A stretch of DNA of 64,000 nucleotides. Source: Pseudomonas campi. GTDB taxonomy: Bacteria; Pseudomonadota; Gammaproteobacteria; Pseudomonadales; Pseudomonadaceae. The notes beneath the pieces were generated by a model. That model was not told the DNA's origin. It was given only the letters and a program-made list of their open reading frames with translations, and made no database searches. The stretch lies in contig NZ_CP053697.2 of the NCBI RefSeq assembly GCF_013200955.2, forward strand, positions 2,356,001 through 2,420,000, read 5' to 3'. Shown here piece by piece: positions 31,782-43,440 of this stretch; the first letter of the stretch is position 1, and each line of letters starts with the position of its first letter. The position numbers were made by a program, and so were the translations under genes.

Positions 31782-34052
31782 TCAAGCCGGCTCTGCCGTG
31801 GTCTCGAACTCGAAGCGCAGCTCATCGCCCACCAGCTCGATGTGTACTACGCCGCCATGCTCGGCCAGTTCACCGAAGAGGATTTCCTCCGCCAGCGGAC
31901 GCTTGATCTTGTCCTGGATCAGGCGCGCCATCGGCCTTGCCCCCATCGCCACGTCATAGCCCTTCTCTGCCAGCCAGCCACGCGCCGCATCGCTGACTTC
32001 CAGCAGCACGTGCTTGTCTTCAAGCTGCGCCTGCAGTTCGGTGAGGAACTTGTCGACGATGCTTTTGATCACTTCGTGACTCAGGCGACCGAACTGGATG
32101 ATGGTATCCAGGCGGTTGCGGAACTCCGGCGTGAAGCTCTTCTTGATCACTTCCATGGCATCGGTCGAGTGATCCTGATAGGTGAAACCGATCGACGCCC
32201 GCGCTGCGGTTTCCGCCCCGGCGTTGGTGGTCATGATCAGGATCACGTTGCGGAAGTCAGCCTTGCGCCCGTTGTTGTCAGTCAGGGTGCCGTGATCCAT
32301 CACCTGCAGCAGTAGGTTGAAGACTTCCGGATGGGCTTTCTCGATCTCGTCGAGCAGCAGCACACAATGCGGCTGCTTGGTGATTGCCTCGGTCAACAAG
32401 CCACCCTGATCGAAACCAACGTAGCCAGGAGGCGCACCGATCAGGCGTGAAACGGTATGCCGCTCCATGTACTCGGACATGTCGAAGCGCACCAGCTCGA
32501 TACCCATGGCCTTGGCCAGCTGACGAGCGGCCTCGGTCTTGCCGACCCCAGTCGGCCCGGCGAACAGGAAGGAGCCCACCGGCTTGTCCGGCGCTTTCAG
32601 GCCGGCACGCGACAGCTTGATCGCAGTCGACAGCGAGTCGATCGCCGCATCCTGGCCGAATACGGTCAGCTTGAGGTCGCGCTCCAGATTGCGCAGCAGC
32701 TCCTTGTCGGAGCTGGTGACGTGCTTCGGGGGAATCCGCGCAATCTTGGCGACAATGTCTTCGACCTGGGCAACTTCGATACGCTTGGCACGCTTGTCTT
32801 CCGGTTGCAGGCGCTGATAGGCACCCGCCTCGTCGATCACATCAATGGCCTTGTCCGGCATGTGCCGGTCATTGATGTAGCGCGCTGCCAGCTCGGCCGC
32901 TGCACGCAGGGCCTCGTCGCTGTACTCGATATGGTGATGCTGCTCGAAACGCGCCTTCAGCCCGCGCAGGATGCCGACGGTATCCTCGACCGACGGCTCG
33001 CTGACATCGACCTTCTGGAAGCGCCGCGCCAGAGCACGGTCTTTCTCGAAGATGCCACGGAATTCCTGGAAGGTAGTGGAGCCGATGCAGCGGATCTCAC
33101 CCGAGGACAGCAGCGGCTTGAGCAGGTTGGAAGCATCCATTACGCCACCAGAGGCCGCACCGGCACCGATGATGGTGTGGATTTCATCGATGAACAGGAT
33201 GGCATGCGGACGCTTGCGCAACTCGTTGAGCAGCGCCTTGAAGCGCTTCTCGAAGTCACCGCGGTACTTGGTGCCCGCGAGCAAGGCGCCGAGATCCAGG
33301 GAGTAGACCACGCTGTCGGAGAGCAGGTCCGGCACCTGGCCATCGACGATGCGCTTAGCCAGGCCTTCGGCGATGGCGGTCTTGCCGACACCGGCTTCAC
33401 CTACCAGCAGCGGATTGTTCTTGCGCCGACGCGCGAGAATCTGCGCCACCCGCTCCACCTCGGGCTCGCGCCCGACCAACGGATCGATGCGCCCTTGGCG
33501 AGACAGTTCGTTCAGGTTACTGGCGTAAGCATCCAGCGGATTACCCGAGGAAGCGGACTCGCCACCCTCGTCATCCTGCATTTCCTGCTCGCTGTCGGAA
33601 TGGTCGGCATGCCCCGGCACCTTGGAGATGCCATGGGCGATGTAATTGACCACATCGATACGCGCGACACTCTGCTGCTTAAGCAGGAATACCGCCTGGC
33701 TTTCCTGTTCGCTGAAGATTGCCACCAGCACGTTGGCGCCGGTGACTTCGCGCTTGCCCGAGCTCTGCACGTGAAACACCGCGCGCTGCAGCACACGCTG
33801 GAAACCTAGTGTCGGCTGGGTTTCGCGATCTTCGTCGTGCTGCGGGATCAGTGGCGTGGTGGAGTCAATGAATTCCTGTAAATCATGACGAAGCTTGTCC
33901 AGGTTGGCGCCGCAAGCGCGCAGGACAGTGGCTGCAGCCTCGTTATCCAGCAATGCCAGCAGCAGGTGCTCGACCGTCATGAACTCATGGCGCTTGGCGC
34001 GTGCCTCCTTGAAGGCCAGATTGAGGGTGACTTCCAGCTCTCGATTCAACAT
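31782..34052 (-). CDS. clpA: ATP-dependent Clp protease ATP-binding subunit ClpA
   Basis: A 756-residue AAA+ unfoldase feeding ClpP. The N-terminal repeat domain (about 1-145) that binds ClpS; first ATPase module with Walker [17 protein letters not shown] and Walker [15 protein letters not shown]; second module with [16 protein letters not shown] and [14 protein letters not shown]. The ClpP-contact loop reads IGF ([18 protein letters not shown]) where E. coli has IGL. An acidic linker ([13 protein letters not shown]) lies near residue 155. Follows clpS on the minus strand. Confidence 0.97.
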   Translation of the reverse strand: MLNRELEVTLNLAFKEARAKRHEFMTVEHLLLALLDNEAAATVLRACGANLDKLRHDLQEFIDSTTPLIPQHDEDRETQPTLGFQRVLQRAVFHVQSSGKREVTGANVLVAIFSEQESQAVFLLKQQSVARIDVVNYIAHGISKVPGHADHSDSEQEMQDDEGGESASSGNPLDAYASNLNELSRQGRIDPLVGREPEVERVAQILARRRKNNPLLVGEAGVGKTAIAEGLAKRIVDGQVPDLLSDSVVYSLDLGALLAGTKYRGDFEKRFKALLNELRKRPHAILFIDEIHTIIGAGAASGGVMDASNLLKPLLSSGEIRCIGSTTFQEFRGIFEKDRALARRFQKVDVSEPSVEDTVGILRGLKARFEQHHHIEYSDEALRAAAELAARYINDRHMPDKAIDVIDEAGAYQRLQPEDKRAKRIEVAQVEDIVAKIARIPPKHVTSSDKELLRNLERDLKLTVFGQDAAIDSLSTAIKLSRAGLKAPDKPVGSFLFAGPTGVGKTEAARQLAKAMGIELVRFDMSEYMERHTVSRLIGAPPGYVGFDQGGLLTEAITKQPHCVLLLDEIEKAHPEVFNLLLQVMDHGTLTDNNGRKADFRNVILIMTTNAGAETAARASIGFTYQDHSTDAMEVIKKSFTPEFRNRLDTIIQFGRLSHEVIKSIVDKFLTELQAQLEDKHVLLEVSDAARGWLAEKGYDVAMGARPMARLIQDKIKRPLAEEILFGELAEHGGVVHIELVGDELRFEFETTAEPA

Positions 34053-34081
34053 AGCTTCACCTCTTACCCAAGCGACCGGTA

Positions 34082-34444
34082 TTAACCGTCCTTCTCTATT
34101 TCACAGAGTAGCGGATGCTGGCTTTCCCGGGCGTACTGGTTGACCTGCATGGCCTTGGTTTCTGCGATATCACGGGTATACACACCGCAGATTGCCCGTC
34201 CCTCTGTATGGACGGTCAGCATGATCTTGGTCGCCAGCTCGCGATTGTGGTTGAAGAACACCTCCAACACTTCGACCACGAAGTCCATTGGCGTGTAGTC
34301 GTCGTTGAACAGCAGCACCTTGTACATCGGTGGTGCCTGCAACCGCGGCTTGGCTTCTTGGACAGCAAGGCCCGAGGAATCATCCTCGTGCGTAGCTGGA
34401 CGATCTTGATTGAATGTTAGACGAATCTGACTGCTTGCATGCAT
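34082..34444 (-). CDS. clpS: ATP-dependent Clp protease adapter ClpS
   Basis: A 120-residue N-degron recognition protein that delivers substrates to Clp[23 protein letters not shown] holds the binding pocket N, D and M residues; [29 protein letters not shown] includes the conserved H. The flexible N-terminal arm (about 1-38) is long and charged. 29 bases separate it from clpA. Confidence 0.96.
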   Translation of the reverse strand: MHASSQIRLTFNQDRPATHEDDSSGLAVQEAKPRLQAPPMYKVLLFNDDYTPMDFVVEVLEVFFNHNRELATKIMLTVHTEGRAICGVYTRDIAETKAMQVNQYARESQHPLLCEIEKDG

Positions 34445-34675
34445 GCGAAAGAGGATGCTTCGTGGCTGGACGAATACAGATGCTAGACAGGTTTATGACT
34501 GGTTTCTCAGCCAGCTGCCGGAGCGCCTTGACTAACTGCAAAAGGGTGTTACAAACATTGAATACCCGTCTCGGGTATCGGGGTTCCGCGCCTTCGCCAA
34601 ACCCGGCTGATTTCAGGCACGGAATTGAAGTGGATGATACTCCAGTGATGGAGTTGTTTGCAGAGGGATATCAGC
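34445..34675. other. clpS-cspD divergent intergenic region
   Basis: About 230 bases holding both promoters and probably a cspD 5' untranslated leader. A GAGGG ribosome binding site ends it. No palindrome that I would name. Confidence 0.4.
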
Positions 34676-34939
34676 ATGCTTAGCGGTAAGGTCAAGTGGT
34701 TCAACAACGCCAAGGGCTACGGGTTCATCGTCGCCGATGGCCGAGATGAGGACCTATTCGCCCACTACTCGGCCATCCAGATGGACGGTTACAAGACTCT
34801 CAAGGCCGGCCAGCCGGTAAGCTTCGATATTCTGCAAGGTCCAAAGGGCCTGCACGCCGTGAATATCAGCGCCGCCCAGGCAACCAGTGAATCCCCGGCG
34901 ACCATCAGTTCGCCACAAAGCACTCCGGTAGAAGCCTGA
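34676..34939 (+). CDS. cspD: Cold-shock-like protein CspD
   Basis: An 87-residue single cold-shock domain, with RNP1 KGYGFI and RNP2 DLFAHYSAIQ, plus a short Ser/Thr/Pro-rich tail. In E. coli CspD is made in stationary phase and blocks replication by binding single-stranded DNA. Start at 34676 with GAGGG upstream. Divergent from clpS, the common arrangement. Confidence 0.94.
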   Translation: MLSGKVKWFNNAKGYGFIVADGRDEDLFAHYSAIQMDGYKTLKAGQPVSFDILQGPKGLHAVNISAAQATSESPATISSPQSTPVEA

Positions 34940-34954
34940 TAAAGAGTCTGCAAT

Positions 34955-34986
34955 AAAAAAGGCCGGTCAAAGACCGGCCTTTTTGT
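34955..34986. terminator. Bidirectional terminator between cspD and icd
   Basis: AAAAAAGGCCGGTC / GACCGGCCTTTTT with a 4-base loop, usable from both convergent genes. Confidence 0.93.
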
Positions 34987-35003
34987 TACCACTCGTCACT
35001 TAA

Positions 35004-36260
35004 TTACATATGAGCGATCATGGCATCGCCGAACTGCGAGCAGGACAGCAGCTTGGCGCCATCCATCAGACGCTCGAAGTCGTAAGTCACGGTCTTCGCA
35101 CCGATGGCACCGTTGGTACCCTTGATGATCAGGTCCGCCGCTTCGGTCCAGCCCATGTGACGCAGCATCATCTCGGCGGAGAGGATGACCGAACCTGGGT
35201 TGACCTTGTCCTGACCAGCGTACTTCGGCGCGGTGCCGTGGGTCGCTTCGAACATGGCGATGGTGTCGGACAGGTTGGCACCCGGCGCGATACCGATACC
35301 GCCCACTTCGGCCGCCAGGGCGTCGGACAGGTAGTCACCGTTCAGGTTCAGGGTAGCGATCACGTCATATTCGGCCGGACGCAGCAGGATCTGCTGCAGC
35401 ATGGCGTCGGCGATGGCGTCCTTGACCACGATGTTCTTGCCGGTACGCGGGTTCTTGAACTGCATCCACGGGCCGCCATCCAGCAGCTCGGCACCAAACT
35501 CGTCACGCGCCACTTCGTAGCCCCAATCCTTGAAGGCACCTTCGGTGAACTTCATGATGTTGCCTTTGTGCACGATGGTCAGCGACTCGCGGTCGTTGTC
35601 GACGGTGTACTGCAGAGCCTTGCGCACCAGGCGCTTGGTGCCTTCCTTGGAAACCGGCTTGACGCCGATACCGCAGTCCTGGTCGAAACGGATCTTGGTG
35701 ACGCCCATTTCTTCTTTCAGGAACTTGATGACCTTGGTCGCTTCAGGCGAACCGGCCTTCCACTCGATACCGGCATAAATGTCTTCGGAGTTCTCGCGGA
35801 AGATGGTCATGTCGACGTCACCAGGACGCTTGACCGGGCTCGGCACGCCTTCGAACCAACGCACCGGGCGCAGGCAGACGTACAGATCGAGTTCCTGGCG
35901 CAGGGCAACGTTCAGCGAACGGATGCCGCCACCGACCGGAGTGGTCAGCGGGCCTTTGATGGAAACCACGTAATCGCGTACGGCTTCCAGGGTTTCTTTC
36001 GGCAGCCAGGTGTCCTGGTCGTAGACCTGGGTGGCCTTCTCGCCCGCGTAAACTTCCATCCAGGAAATCTTGCGCTCGCCGCCGTAGGCTTTCTCGATGG
36101 CCGCATCGACGACCTTGATCATCACCGGGCTGATATCGACGCCGATGCCATCACCCTCGATGAACGGGATGATCGGGTTGTTCGGTACATTCAGGGACAT
36201 GTCGGCGTTGACGGTGATTTTGTCACCGGTCGCTGGCACCTGGATCTTCTGGTATCCCAT
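35004..36260 (-). CDS. icd: Isocitrate dehydrogenase (NADP+), dimeric type
   Basis: A 418-residue TCA enzyme making 2-oxoglutarate. [21 protein letters not shown], the phosphorylatable serine loop [20 protein letters not shown], and [22 protein letters not shown] are diagnostic. The ATG at 36260 ([15 protein letters not shown]) is chosen by family length; the longer frame is leader. In P. aeruginosa the monomeric idh lies next door; here a nudix gene follows instead. Two palindromic sites stand upstream. Confidence 0.97.
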   Translation of the reverse strand: MGYQKIQVPATGDKITVNADMSLNVPNNPIIPFIEGDGIGVDISPVMIKVVDAAIEKAYGGERKISWMEVYAGEKATQVYDQDTWLPKETLEAVRDYVVSIKGPLTTPVGGGIRSLNVALRQELDLYVCLRPVRWFEGVPSPVKRPGDVDMTIFRENSEDIYAGIEWKAGSPEATKVIKFLKEEMGVTKIRFDQDCGIGVKPVSKEGTKRLVRKALQYTVDNDRESLTIVHKGNIMKFTEGAFKDWGYEVARDEFGAELLDGGPWMQFKNPRTGKNIVVKDAIADAMLQQILLRPAEYDVIATLNLNGDYLSDALAAEVGGIGIAPGANLSDTIAMFEATHGTAPKYAGQDKVNPGSVILSAEMMLRHMGWTEAADLIIKGTNGAIGAKTVTYDFERLMDGAKLLSCSQFGDAMIAHM

Positions 36261-36350
36261 GCTTGACTCCGTTGTTTTCGTGGTCTGACATTCCGCCGCG
36301 CGGATGGCGTGGCGAATGGAACTTTGGGTCTCGGAAAGGTGCCGCATTCT

Positions 36351-36365
36351 TGTAGTTTTTCTACA
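36351..36365. promoter_or_regulatory. Operator-like palindrome TGTAG-N5-CTACA (site 1)
   Basis: TGTAGTTTTTCTACA, followed by GA, 91 bases upstream of the icd start codon. The same outline recurs 94 bases away, with centres nine helical turns apart. Pattern suits a dimeric regulator; its identity is inference. Confidence 0.6.
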
Positions 36366-36444
36366 GAAAGTCACGCACTTTTCGACATTTCCTTACATCT
36401 TTGCCGCCTCAAGAGCTGCACCGATACTGCCCTGCAGCCGTTCC

Positions 36445-36459
36445 TGTAGTCAAACTACA
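36445..36459. promoter_or_regulatory. Operator-like palindrome TGTAGT-N3-ACTACA (site 2)
   Basis: TGTAGTCAAACTACA, a perfect 6-3-6 palindrome, also followed by GA, and by a further half site CACTACA at 36466. It lies about 126 bases before the nudix start and about 185 bases before the icd start. Confidence 0.65.
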
Positions 36460-36585
36460 GAGAGCACTACACGGCACCACAAACTGAACCGACTTTTAGC
36501 CTAGCAGCTCAGCCCGAGAATGCGCTGATCTGGCCTCCGGCAGAATCTGCCACTAACATCCGCGACCTAATTTGCGGAGGTTCCC

Positions 36586-37032
36586 ATGCGTTTTACGCCC
36601 CATGTCACGGTAGCCACCGTGGTCGAAGACCAGGGACGCTTCCTGCTGGTCGAAGAGCTGGCTGGCGGCCAGGCGGTATTTAATCAGCCTGCCGGCCATC
36701 TGGAAGCAGACGAAAGTCTCATCGACGCCGCCTTGCGCGAAACCCTCGAAGAAACCGGCTGGCAGGTCGAACTGACCGCCGTGACCGGCATCTACCTCTA
36801 CACAGCCCCGAGCAACGGCGTCACCTACCAGCGCGTGTGCTTCGCCGCAAAGCCCCTGCAGCACCTGCCAGAGAGCCCACTGGACGACGGCATCATCGGC
36901 CCGCGCTGGCTGACCCGCGCGGAACTGGCGGCCCAGCCCGAACGCTGGCGCAGTGAACTGGTCATGCGCTGCATCGACGACTACCTGGCCGGCGAGCGCT
37001 TCCCGCTGAGCCTGATCCGCGACCCGGCCTGA
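36586..37032 (+). CDS. Nudix hydrolase (NudJ-like)
   Basis: A 148-residue protein with a complete Nudix box G-x5-E-x7-REUxEExGU (GHLEADESLIDAALRETLEE then TGW). NudJ of E. coli hydrolyses nucleoside di- and triphosphates and thiamine pyrimidine pyrophosphate; placement just before mnmA is shared with other gamma-proteobacteria. GGAGG precedes the ATG. The gap to mnmA is 64 bases. Confidence 0.9.
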   Translation: MRFTPHVTVATVVEDQGRFLLVEELAGGQAVFNQPAGHLEADESLIDAALRETLEETGWQVELTAVTGIYLYTAPSNGVTYQRVCFAAKPLQHLPESPLDDGIIGPRWLTRAELAAQPERWRSELVMRCIDDYLAGERFPLSLIRDPA

Positions 37033-37096
37033 TTCGCCGCCGCACCGTGGCGCCTGTTAGAATCGCCGTCTTTATTGCAGTCACGCCCAGATCCCT

Positions 37097-38224
37097 ATGT
37101 CCAGCAGCACCTCCCCCAGTACCCAGCGCGTCATCGTCGGCATGTCCGGCGGCGTGGACTCCTCCGTCTCGGCCCTGCTCCTGCTCGAACAGGGCTATCA
37201 GGTCGAAGGCCTGTTCATGAAGAACTGGGAAGAAGACGACGGCACCGAATACTGCACCGCCATGGATGACCTGGCCGACGCCCAGGCCGTGTGCGACAAG
37301 ATCGGCATCCAGCTGCACACCGCCAACTTCGCCGCCGAATACTGGGACAACGTGTTCGAGCACTTCCTCGCCGAATACAAGGCCGGGCGCACGCCCAACC
37401 CGGACATCCTGTGCAACCGCGAGATCAAGTTCAAAGCCTTCCTCGACTACGCCCTGAGCCTCGGCGCCGACCTGATCGCCACCGGCCACTACGTGCGCCG
37501 CCGCGACATCGACGGCCGCAGCGAGCTACTCAAGGGCCTCGACCCGAACAAGGACCAGAGCTACTTCCTGCATGCCGTCGGCGGCGAGCAGATCGGCCGC
37601 ACCCTGTTCCCGGTCGGCGAACTGGAAAAACCGCAGGTGCGCGCCATCGCCGAGAAGTTCGACCTGGCCACCGCCAAGAAGAAGGATTCCACCGGCATCT
37701 GCTTTATCGGCGAACGCCGTTTCAGCGATTTTCTCAAGCAGTACCTGCCGGCCCAACCCGGCGATATCGAGACCATCGAGGGTGAAGTGATCGGCCGCCA
37801 CCACGGCCTGATGTACCACACCATCGGCCAGCGCCAGGGCCTGGGCATCGGCGGCCTCAAGGACGCCGGCGACGAACCCTGGTACGTACTGGCCAAGGAC
37901 CTCAAGCGCAACGTACTGCTGGTCGGCCAGGGCAACGAACACCCCTGGCTGTTCAGCCGCGCCCTGCTCGCCTCGGAGATCTACTGGGTCAACCCCATCG
38001 ACCTGAGCAGCCCGCGCCAACTGACCGCCAAGGTGCGCTACCGCCAGAGCGACCAGACCTGCACCCTGGAACAGACCGCAGACGGCTACCGCGCCGTGTT
38101 CGCCGAGCCACAACGTGCCGTCACCCCCGGCCAGTCCGTGGTGTTCTACGACGGCGAGGTCTGCCTCGGCGGCGGCGTGATCGAAAGCGCCGAGCCCTGG
38201 TTTGCCGGAGCCGGCCTGGTATGA
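37097..38224 (+). CDS. mnmA: tRNA-specific 2-thiouridylase MnmA
   Basis: A 375-residue enzyme putting sulfur on U34 of Lys, Glu and Gln tRNAs, receiving it from TusE. PP-loop [12 protein letters not shown], catalytic cysteines in [11 protein letters not shown] and [12 protein letters not shown], and [10 protein letters not shown] are all present. The gene overlaps hflD by 4 bases (ATGA). Confidence 0.98.
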   Translation: MSSSTSPSTQRVIVGMSGGVDSSVSALLLLEQGYQVEGLFMKNWEEDDGTEYCTAMDDLADAQAVCDKIGIQLHTANFAAEYWDNVFEHFLAEYKAGRTPNPDILCNREIKFKAFLDYALSLGADLIATGHYVRRRDIDGRSELLKGLDPNKDQSYFLHAVGGEQIGRTLFPVGELEKPQVRAIAEKFDLATAKKKDSTGICFIGERRFSDFLKQYLPAQPGDIETIEGEVIGRHHGLMYHTIGQRQGLGIGGLKDAGDEPWYVLAKDLKRNVLLVGQGNEHPWLFSRALLASEIYWVNPIDLSSPRQLTAKVRYRQSDQTCTLEQTADGYRAVFAEPQRAVTPGQSVVFYDGEVCLGGGVIESAEPWFAGAGLV

Positions 38225-38841
38225 GCCCGATTCAGGAACAACTGACCGCACTGGCCGCCGTCTTCGAAGCCACCACCCTGGTCGACAAGATCGCCCGCAC
38301 CGGCCAGGCCAGCGAAGCCGATATCACCTGCCTGCTCGGCAGCCTGCTGGTGCGTGAGCCGAAGAACACCCTGGACGTTTACGGCGGTGACGACCTCAAC
38401 CTGCGCGAGGGCTACAAGGCCCTGGCCAGCGCCCTCGAACGCAACCCGGCGAGCCTGCAGCGCGAGCCGCTGCGCTATGCCCTGGCCCTGCTCGGCCTGG
38501 AGCGCCAGCTGGCCAAGCGCGACGACCTGCTGCAAGTGATCGGCAGTCGCCTGGACCAGATCCAGCAACAGGTCGGCCACTTCGGTCTGACCCACGAGAA
38601 CGTCATTTCCTCTTGCGGCGCGCTGTACCAGGACACCATCAGCACCTTCCCCCGGCGCATCCAGGTGCAGGGCGACATGCGCTTCCTGCAACAGGCCAAC
38701 AACGCGGCGAAGATCCGCGCCCTGCTGCTGACCGGCATCCGCTCGGCGCGCCTGTGGCGCCAGCTCGGTGGCCATCGCTGGCAGCTGGTATTCAGCCGCG
38801 GCAAGCTGCTCAAGGAACTCTATCCGCTGCTGCGCAGCTGA
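38221..38841 (+). CDS. hflD: High frequency lysogenization protein HflD homolog
   Basis: A 206-residue helical protein of the HflD family. In E. coli it binds phage lambda CII and sits at the membrane; its cellular role is unclear. [18 protein letters not shown] and the C-terminal [26 protein letters not shown] are family features. mnmA-hflD coupling is widely conserved. Confidence 0.94.
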   Translation: MSPIQEQLTALAAVFEATTLVDKIARTGQASEADITCLLGSLLVREPKNTLDVYGGDDLNLREGYKALASALERNPASLQREPLRYALALLGLERQLAKRDDLLQVIGSRLDQIQQQVGHFGLTHENVISSCGALYQDTISTFPRRIQVQGDMRFLQQANNAAKIRALLLTGIRSARLWRQLGGHRWQLVFSRGKLLKELYPLLRS

Positions 38842-38842
38842 C

Positions 38843-41157
<2,315 letters not shown>

Positions 41158-41176
41158 CAGACGCTTCTTACTTGCA

Positions 41177-41204
41177 CGCCCGGCTGTGCCGGGCGTTTTT
41201 ATTT
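41177..41204 (+). terminator. Terminator of purB
   Basis: CGCCCGGC-TGT-GCCGGGCG followed by TTTTT, 20 bases after the stop and 14 bases before the roxA start. Confidence 0.93.
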
Positions 41205-41217
41205 CAAAGGCTTGCAC

Positions 41218-42384
41218 ATGACTACTGATGTACCTCTGCAACTGCTCGGCGGTCTTACAGCCCGTGAATTCCTGCGCGACTACTGGCAGAAGAAACCCCT
41301 GCTGATCCGCCAGGCCATCCCTGATTTCGAAAGTCCGATCAGCCCGGACGAACTGGCCGGCCTGGCCCTGGAAGAAGAAGTCGAATCGCGCCTGGTCATC
41401 GAGCACGGCGAGCGCCCCTGGGAACTGCGCCGCGGCCCGTTCGCCGAAGACGCCTTCGGCCAACTGCCGGAGCGCGACTGGACCCTGTTGGTGCAGGCGG
41501 TCGACCAGTTCGTCCCGGATGTCGCCGAACTGCTCAAGCACTTCAACTTCCTGCCCAGCTGGCGCATCGACGATGTCATGGTCAGCTTCGCCGCGCCGGG
41601 CGGCGGCGTCGGCCCGCACTACGACAACTATGACGTATTCCTGCTCCAGGCCCACGGCCAGCGCCGCTGGAAAATCGGCCAGATGTGCGATGCCGAGAGC
41701 CCGCTGCTGCCGCACGCCGACCTGCGCATCCTCGCCGACTTCGCGCAGACCGAAGAGTGGGTGCTGGAGCCCGGTGACATGCTCTACCTGCCGCCGCGCC
41801 TGGCCCACTTCGGCACCGCCGAGGATGACTGCATGACCTACTCGGTGGGCTTCCGCGCCCCCAGCGCCGCCGAGGTACTGACCCATTTCACCGACTTCCT
41901 CGCCCAGTTCCTGCCGGACGAAGAACGCTACAGCGACGCCGGCACCGCGCCGACCGACGACCCGCACCAGATCCAGCTGGACGCCCTCGACCGCCTCAAG
42001 GCCCTGCTCGCCGAGCACATGGGTGACGAGCGCCTGCTGCTGACCTGGTTTGGCCAGTTCATGACCGAACCGCGCTACCCCGAGCTGGTGGCCGGCACCG
42101 AGGTCGAAGACGACGAACTGCTCGCAGCCCTCGAGCAAGGCGCCGTGCTGGTGCGCAACCCCAGCGCGCGCCTGGCCTGGAGCGAGCTGGATGTTGGCCT
42201 GGTGCTGTTCGCCAGCGGCCAGAGTCGCCTGCTGCCAAGCAACCTGAAGGAACTGCTCAAGCTGATCTGCGCCGCCGACGCCCTGCATGCCGACAACCTC
42301 GGCCAATGGCTCGCCGACGAAGAGGGGCGTAAGCTGCTCTGCGAACTGGTCAAGCAAGGTAGCCTGGAGTTTGCTGATGAGTGA
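41218..42384 (+). CDS. roxA: 50S ribosomal protein L16 arginine hydroxylase (RoxA/YcfD)
   Basis: A 388-residue JmjC/cupin oxygenase using Fe(II) and 2-oxoglutarate to hydroxylate an arginine of ribosomal protein L16. The metal pair H134-x-D136 is in GPHYDNYDVFLLQAHGQ; the distal histidine lies in DMLYLPPRLAHFGTAEDDCM. A C-terminal winged-helix dimer part follows. Start at ATG 41218. Its stop overlaps the next gene. Confidence 0.94.
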   Translation: MTTDVPLQLLGGLTAREFLRDYWQKKPLLIRQAIPDFESPISPDELAGLALEEEVESRLVIEHGERPWELRRGPFAEDAFGQLPERDWTLLVQAVDQFVPDVAELLKHFNFLPSWRIDDVMVSFAAPGGGVGPHYDNYDVFLLQAHGQRRWKIGQMCDAESPLLPHADLRILADFAQTEEWVLEPGDMLYLPPRLAHFGTAEDDCMTYSVGFRAPSAAEVLTHFTDFLAQFLPDEERYSDAGTAPTDDPHQIQLDALDRLKALLAEHMGDERLLLTWFGQFMTEPRYPELVAGTEVEDDELLAALEQGAVLVRNPSARLAWSELDVGLVLFASGQSRLLPSNLKELLKLICAADALHADNLGQWLADEEGRKLLCELVKQGSLEFADE

Positions 42385-42802
42385 GATTCACGTCCGCCTG
42401 GCCCACTGGCAGAAGGACAATGCCGAGCTGCGCCGCATCCGCGAAGCCGTGTTTATCGCGGAACAAGCCGTGCCTGCAGAACTCGAATGGGATGACGAGG
42501 ACATCGAGGCCGTGCACTTCCTCGCCCTCGAAGGCGACTACCCGATCGGCACCGCCCGCCTGCTGGCCGACGGCCAGATCGGCCGGGTTTCCGTGCTCAA
42601 GGATTGGCGCGGCCTGAAAGTCGGTGACGCCCTGATGCATGCCGCCATCAGCGCCGCTGAGCAGCGTGGCCAGCGCGAGCAGAAGCTCAGCGCGCAGGTA
42701 CATGCCACGGCCTTCTACGAGCGCCTGGGGTTTCACATCGAAGGCGCCGAGTACCTGGAAGCCGGCATCCCCCATGTGATGATGGTGCGCCATAGCGACT
42801 AG
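42377..42802 (+). CDS. GNAT family N-acetyltransferase (ElaA-like)
   Basis: A 141-residue single GNAT domain. IREAVFIAEQAVPAELEWDDED is the N-terminal acceptor-side motif; IGRVSVLKDWRGLKVGDALMHAAIS is motif A (acetyl-CoA pyrophosphate loop); FYERLGFHIEGAEYLEAGIPHVMM completes it. Starts inside the end of roxA (8-base overlap). Substrate unknown. Confidence 0.93.
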   Translation: MSEIHVRLAHWQKDNAELRRIREAVFIAEQAVPAELEWDDEDIEAVHFLALEGDYPIGTARLLADGQIGRVSVLKDWRGLKVGDALMHAAISAAEQRGQREQKLSAQVHATAFYERLGFHIEGAEYLEAGIPHVMMVRHSD

Positions 42803-42810
42803 AGGTTCGG

Positions 42811-43440
42811 ATGAGCGACGAAAACGCCCCACCAGACGAAAACCAGACCGAATTGCCGGCCATTGATTTTCAGTCGCCGGGGCGTTTTGTCGTGCACAAC
42901 CCAGCCAGCACCGGCGCCATCCCGGAGCAGCGCGAAGCCGCGCCCTTCCAACTGGGCGAACACCAAGCCCTGCAGCGCTTCAGCAGTGCCGAAGAAGCCC
43001 AGGCTCACGCCCTGGCCTTGCTGCAACAGAGCCGCAGCAGCCTGTGCCTGTACACCCCCGACCTCGAACCCTGGCTGTACAACCACAGCAGCGTGCAGGA
43101 CGCCTGCACCCGCTTCCTCCTGGCCAGCCCGAAGAACCGCCTGCGCATTCTCGTGCGCGACGTCTCGCGCCCGGTCAAGCAAGGCCATCGCCTGCTCAAC
43201 CTGGCGCAGCGCATCAGCAGCAACCTGCATATCCGCCGCCTCAACCCGGATCATCCCAGCGAGGAAATCGCCTACCTGCTGGCCGACGCGCGCGGCCTGC
43301 TGCTGCGCTCGCACCCCGAGGACTACGCTGGCTATGCTTTGTATAACGACCCCAGCCGCGTGCGCCTGCAACAGGCACTGTTCGACCAGGCCTGGGATAT
43401 CAGCCTGCTAGACCCCGATCTACGGAGCTTTCTGCTATGA
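42811..43440 (+). CDS. Conserved Pseudomonas protein, PLD-like half domain (DUF7931-type)
   Basis: A 209-residue cytoplasmic protein. After a disordered N-terminus (about 1-60) comes a folded part: LYTPDLEPWLYNHSSVQDACTRFLLASPKNRLRILVRDVSRPVKQGHRLLNLAQRISSNLHIRRL, which resembles the start of phospholipase D-like domains but has no HKD catalytic motif. In databases such proteins are often called acetyltransferase-related, for which I see no sign. Overlaps the next gene by 4 bases. Confidence 0.75.
   Translation: MSDENAPPDENQTELPAIDFQSPGRFVVHNPASTGAIPEQREAAPFQLGEHQALQRFSSAEEAQAHALALLQQSRSSLCLYTPDLEPWLYNHSSVQDACTRFLLASPKNRLRILVRDVSRPVKQGHRLLNLAQRISSNLHIRRLNPDHPSEEIAYLLADARGLLLRSHPEDYAGYALYNDPSRVRLQQALFDQAWDISLLDPDLRSFLL

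Larger units (their letters stand above)
36261..36585. promoter_or_regulatory. icd-nudix divergent control region
   Basis: 325 bases without a gene, holding the promoters of icd (left) and the nudix gene (right). Two 15-base palindromes of one type lie at 36351-36365 and 36445-36459, entered separately. The rest is AT-richer than the genes. Confidence 0.55.
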
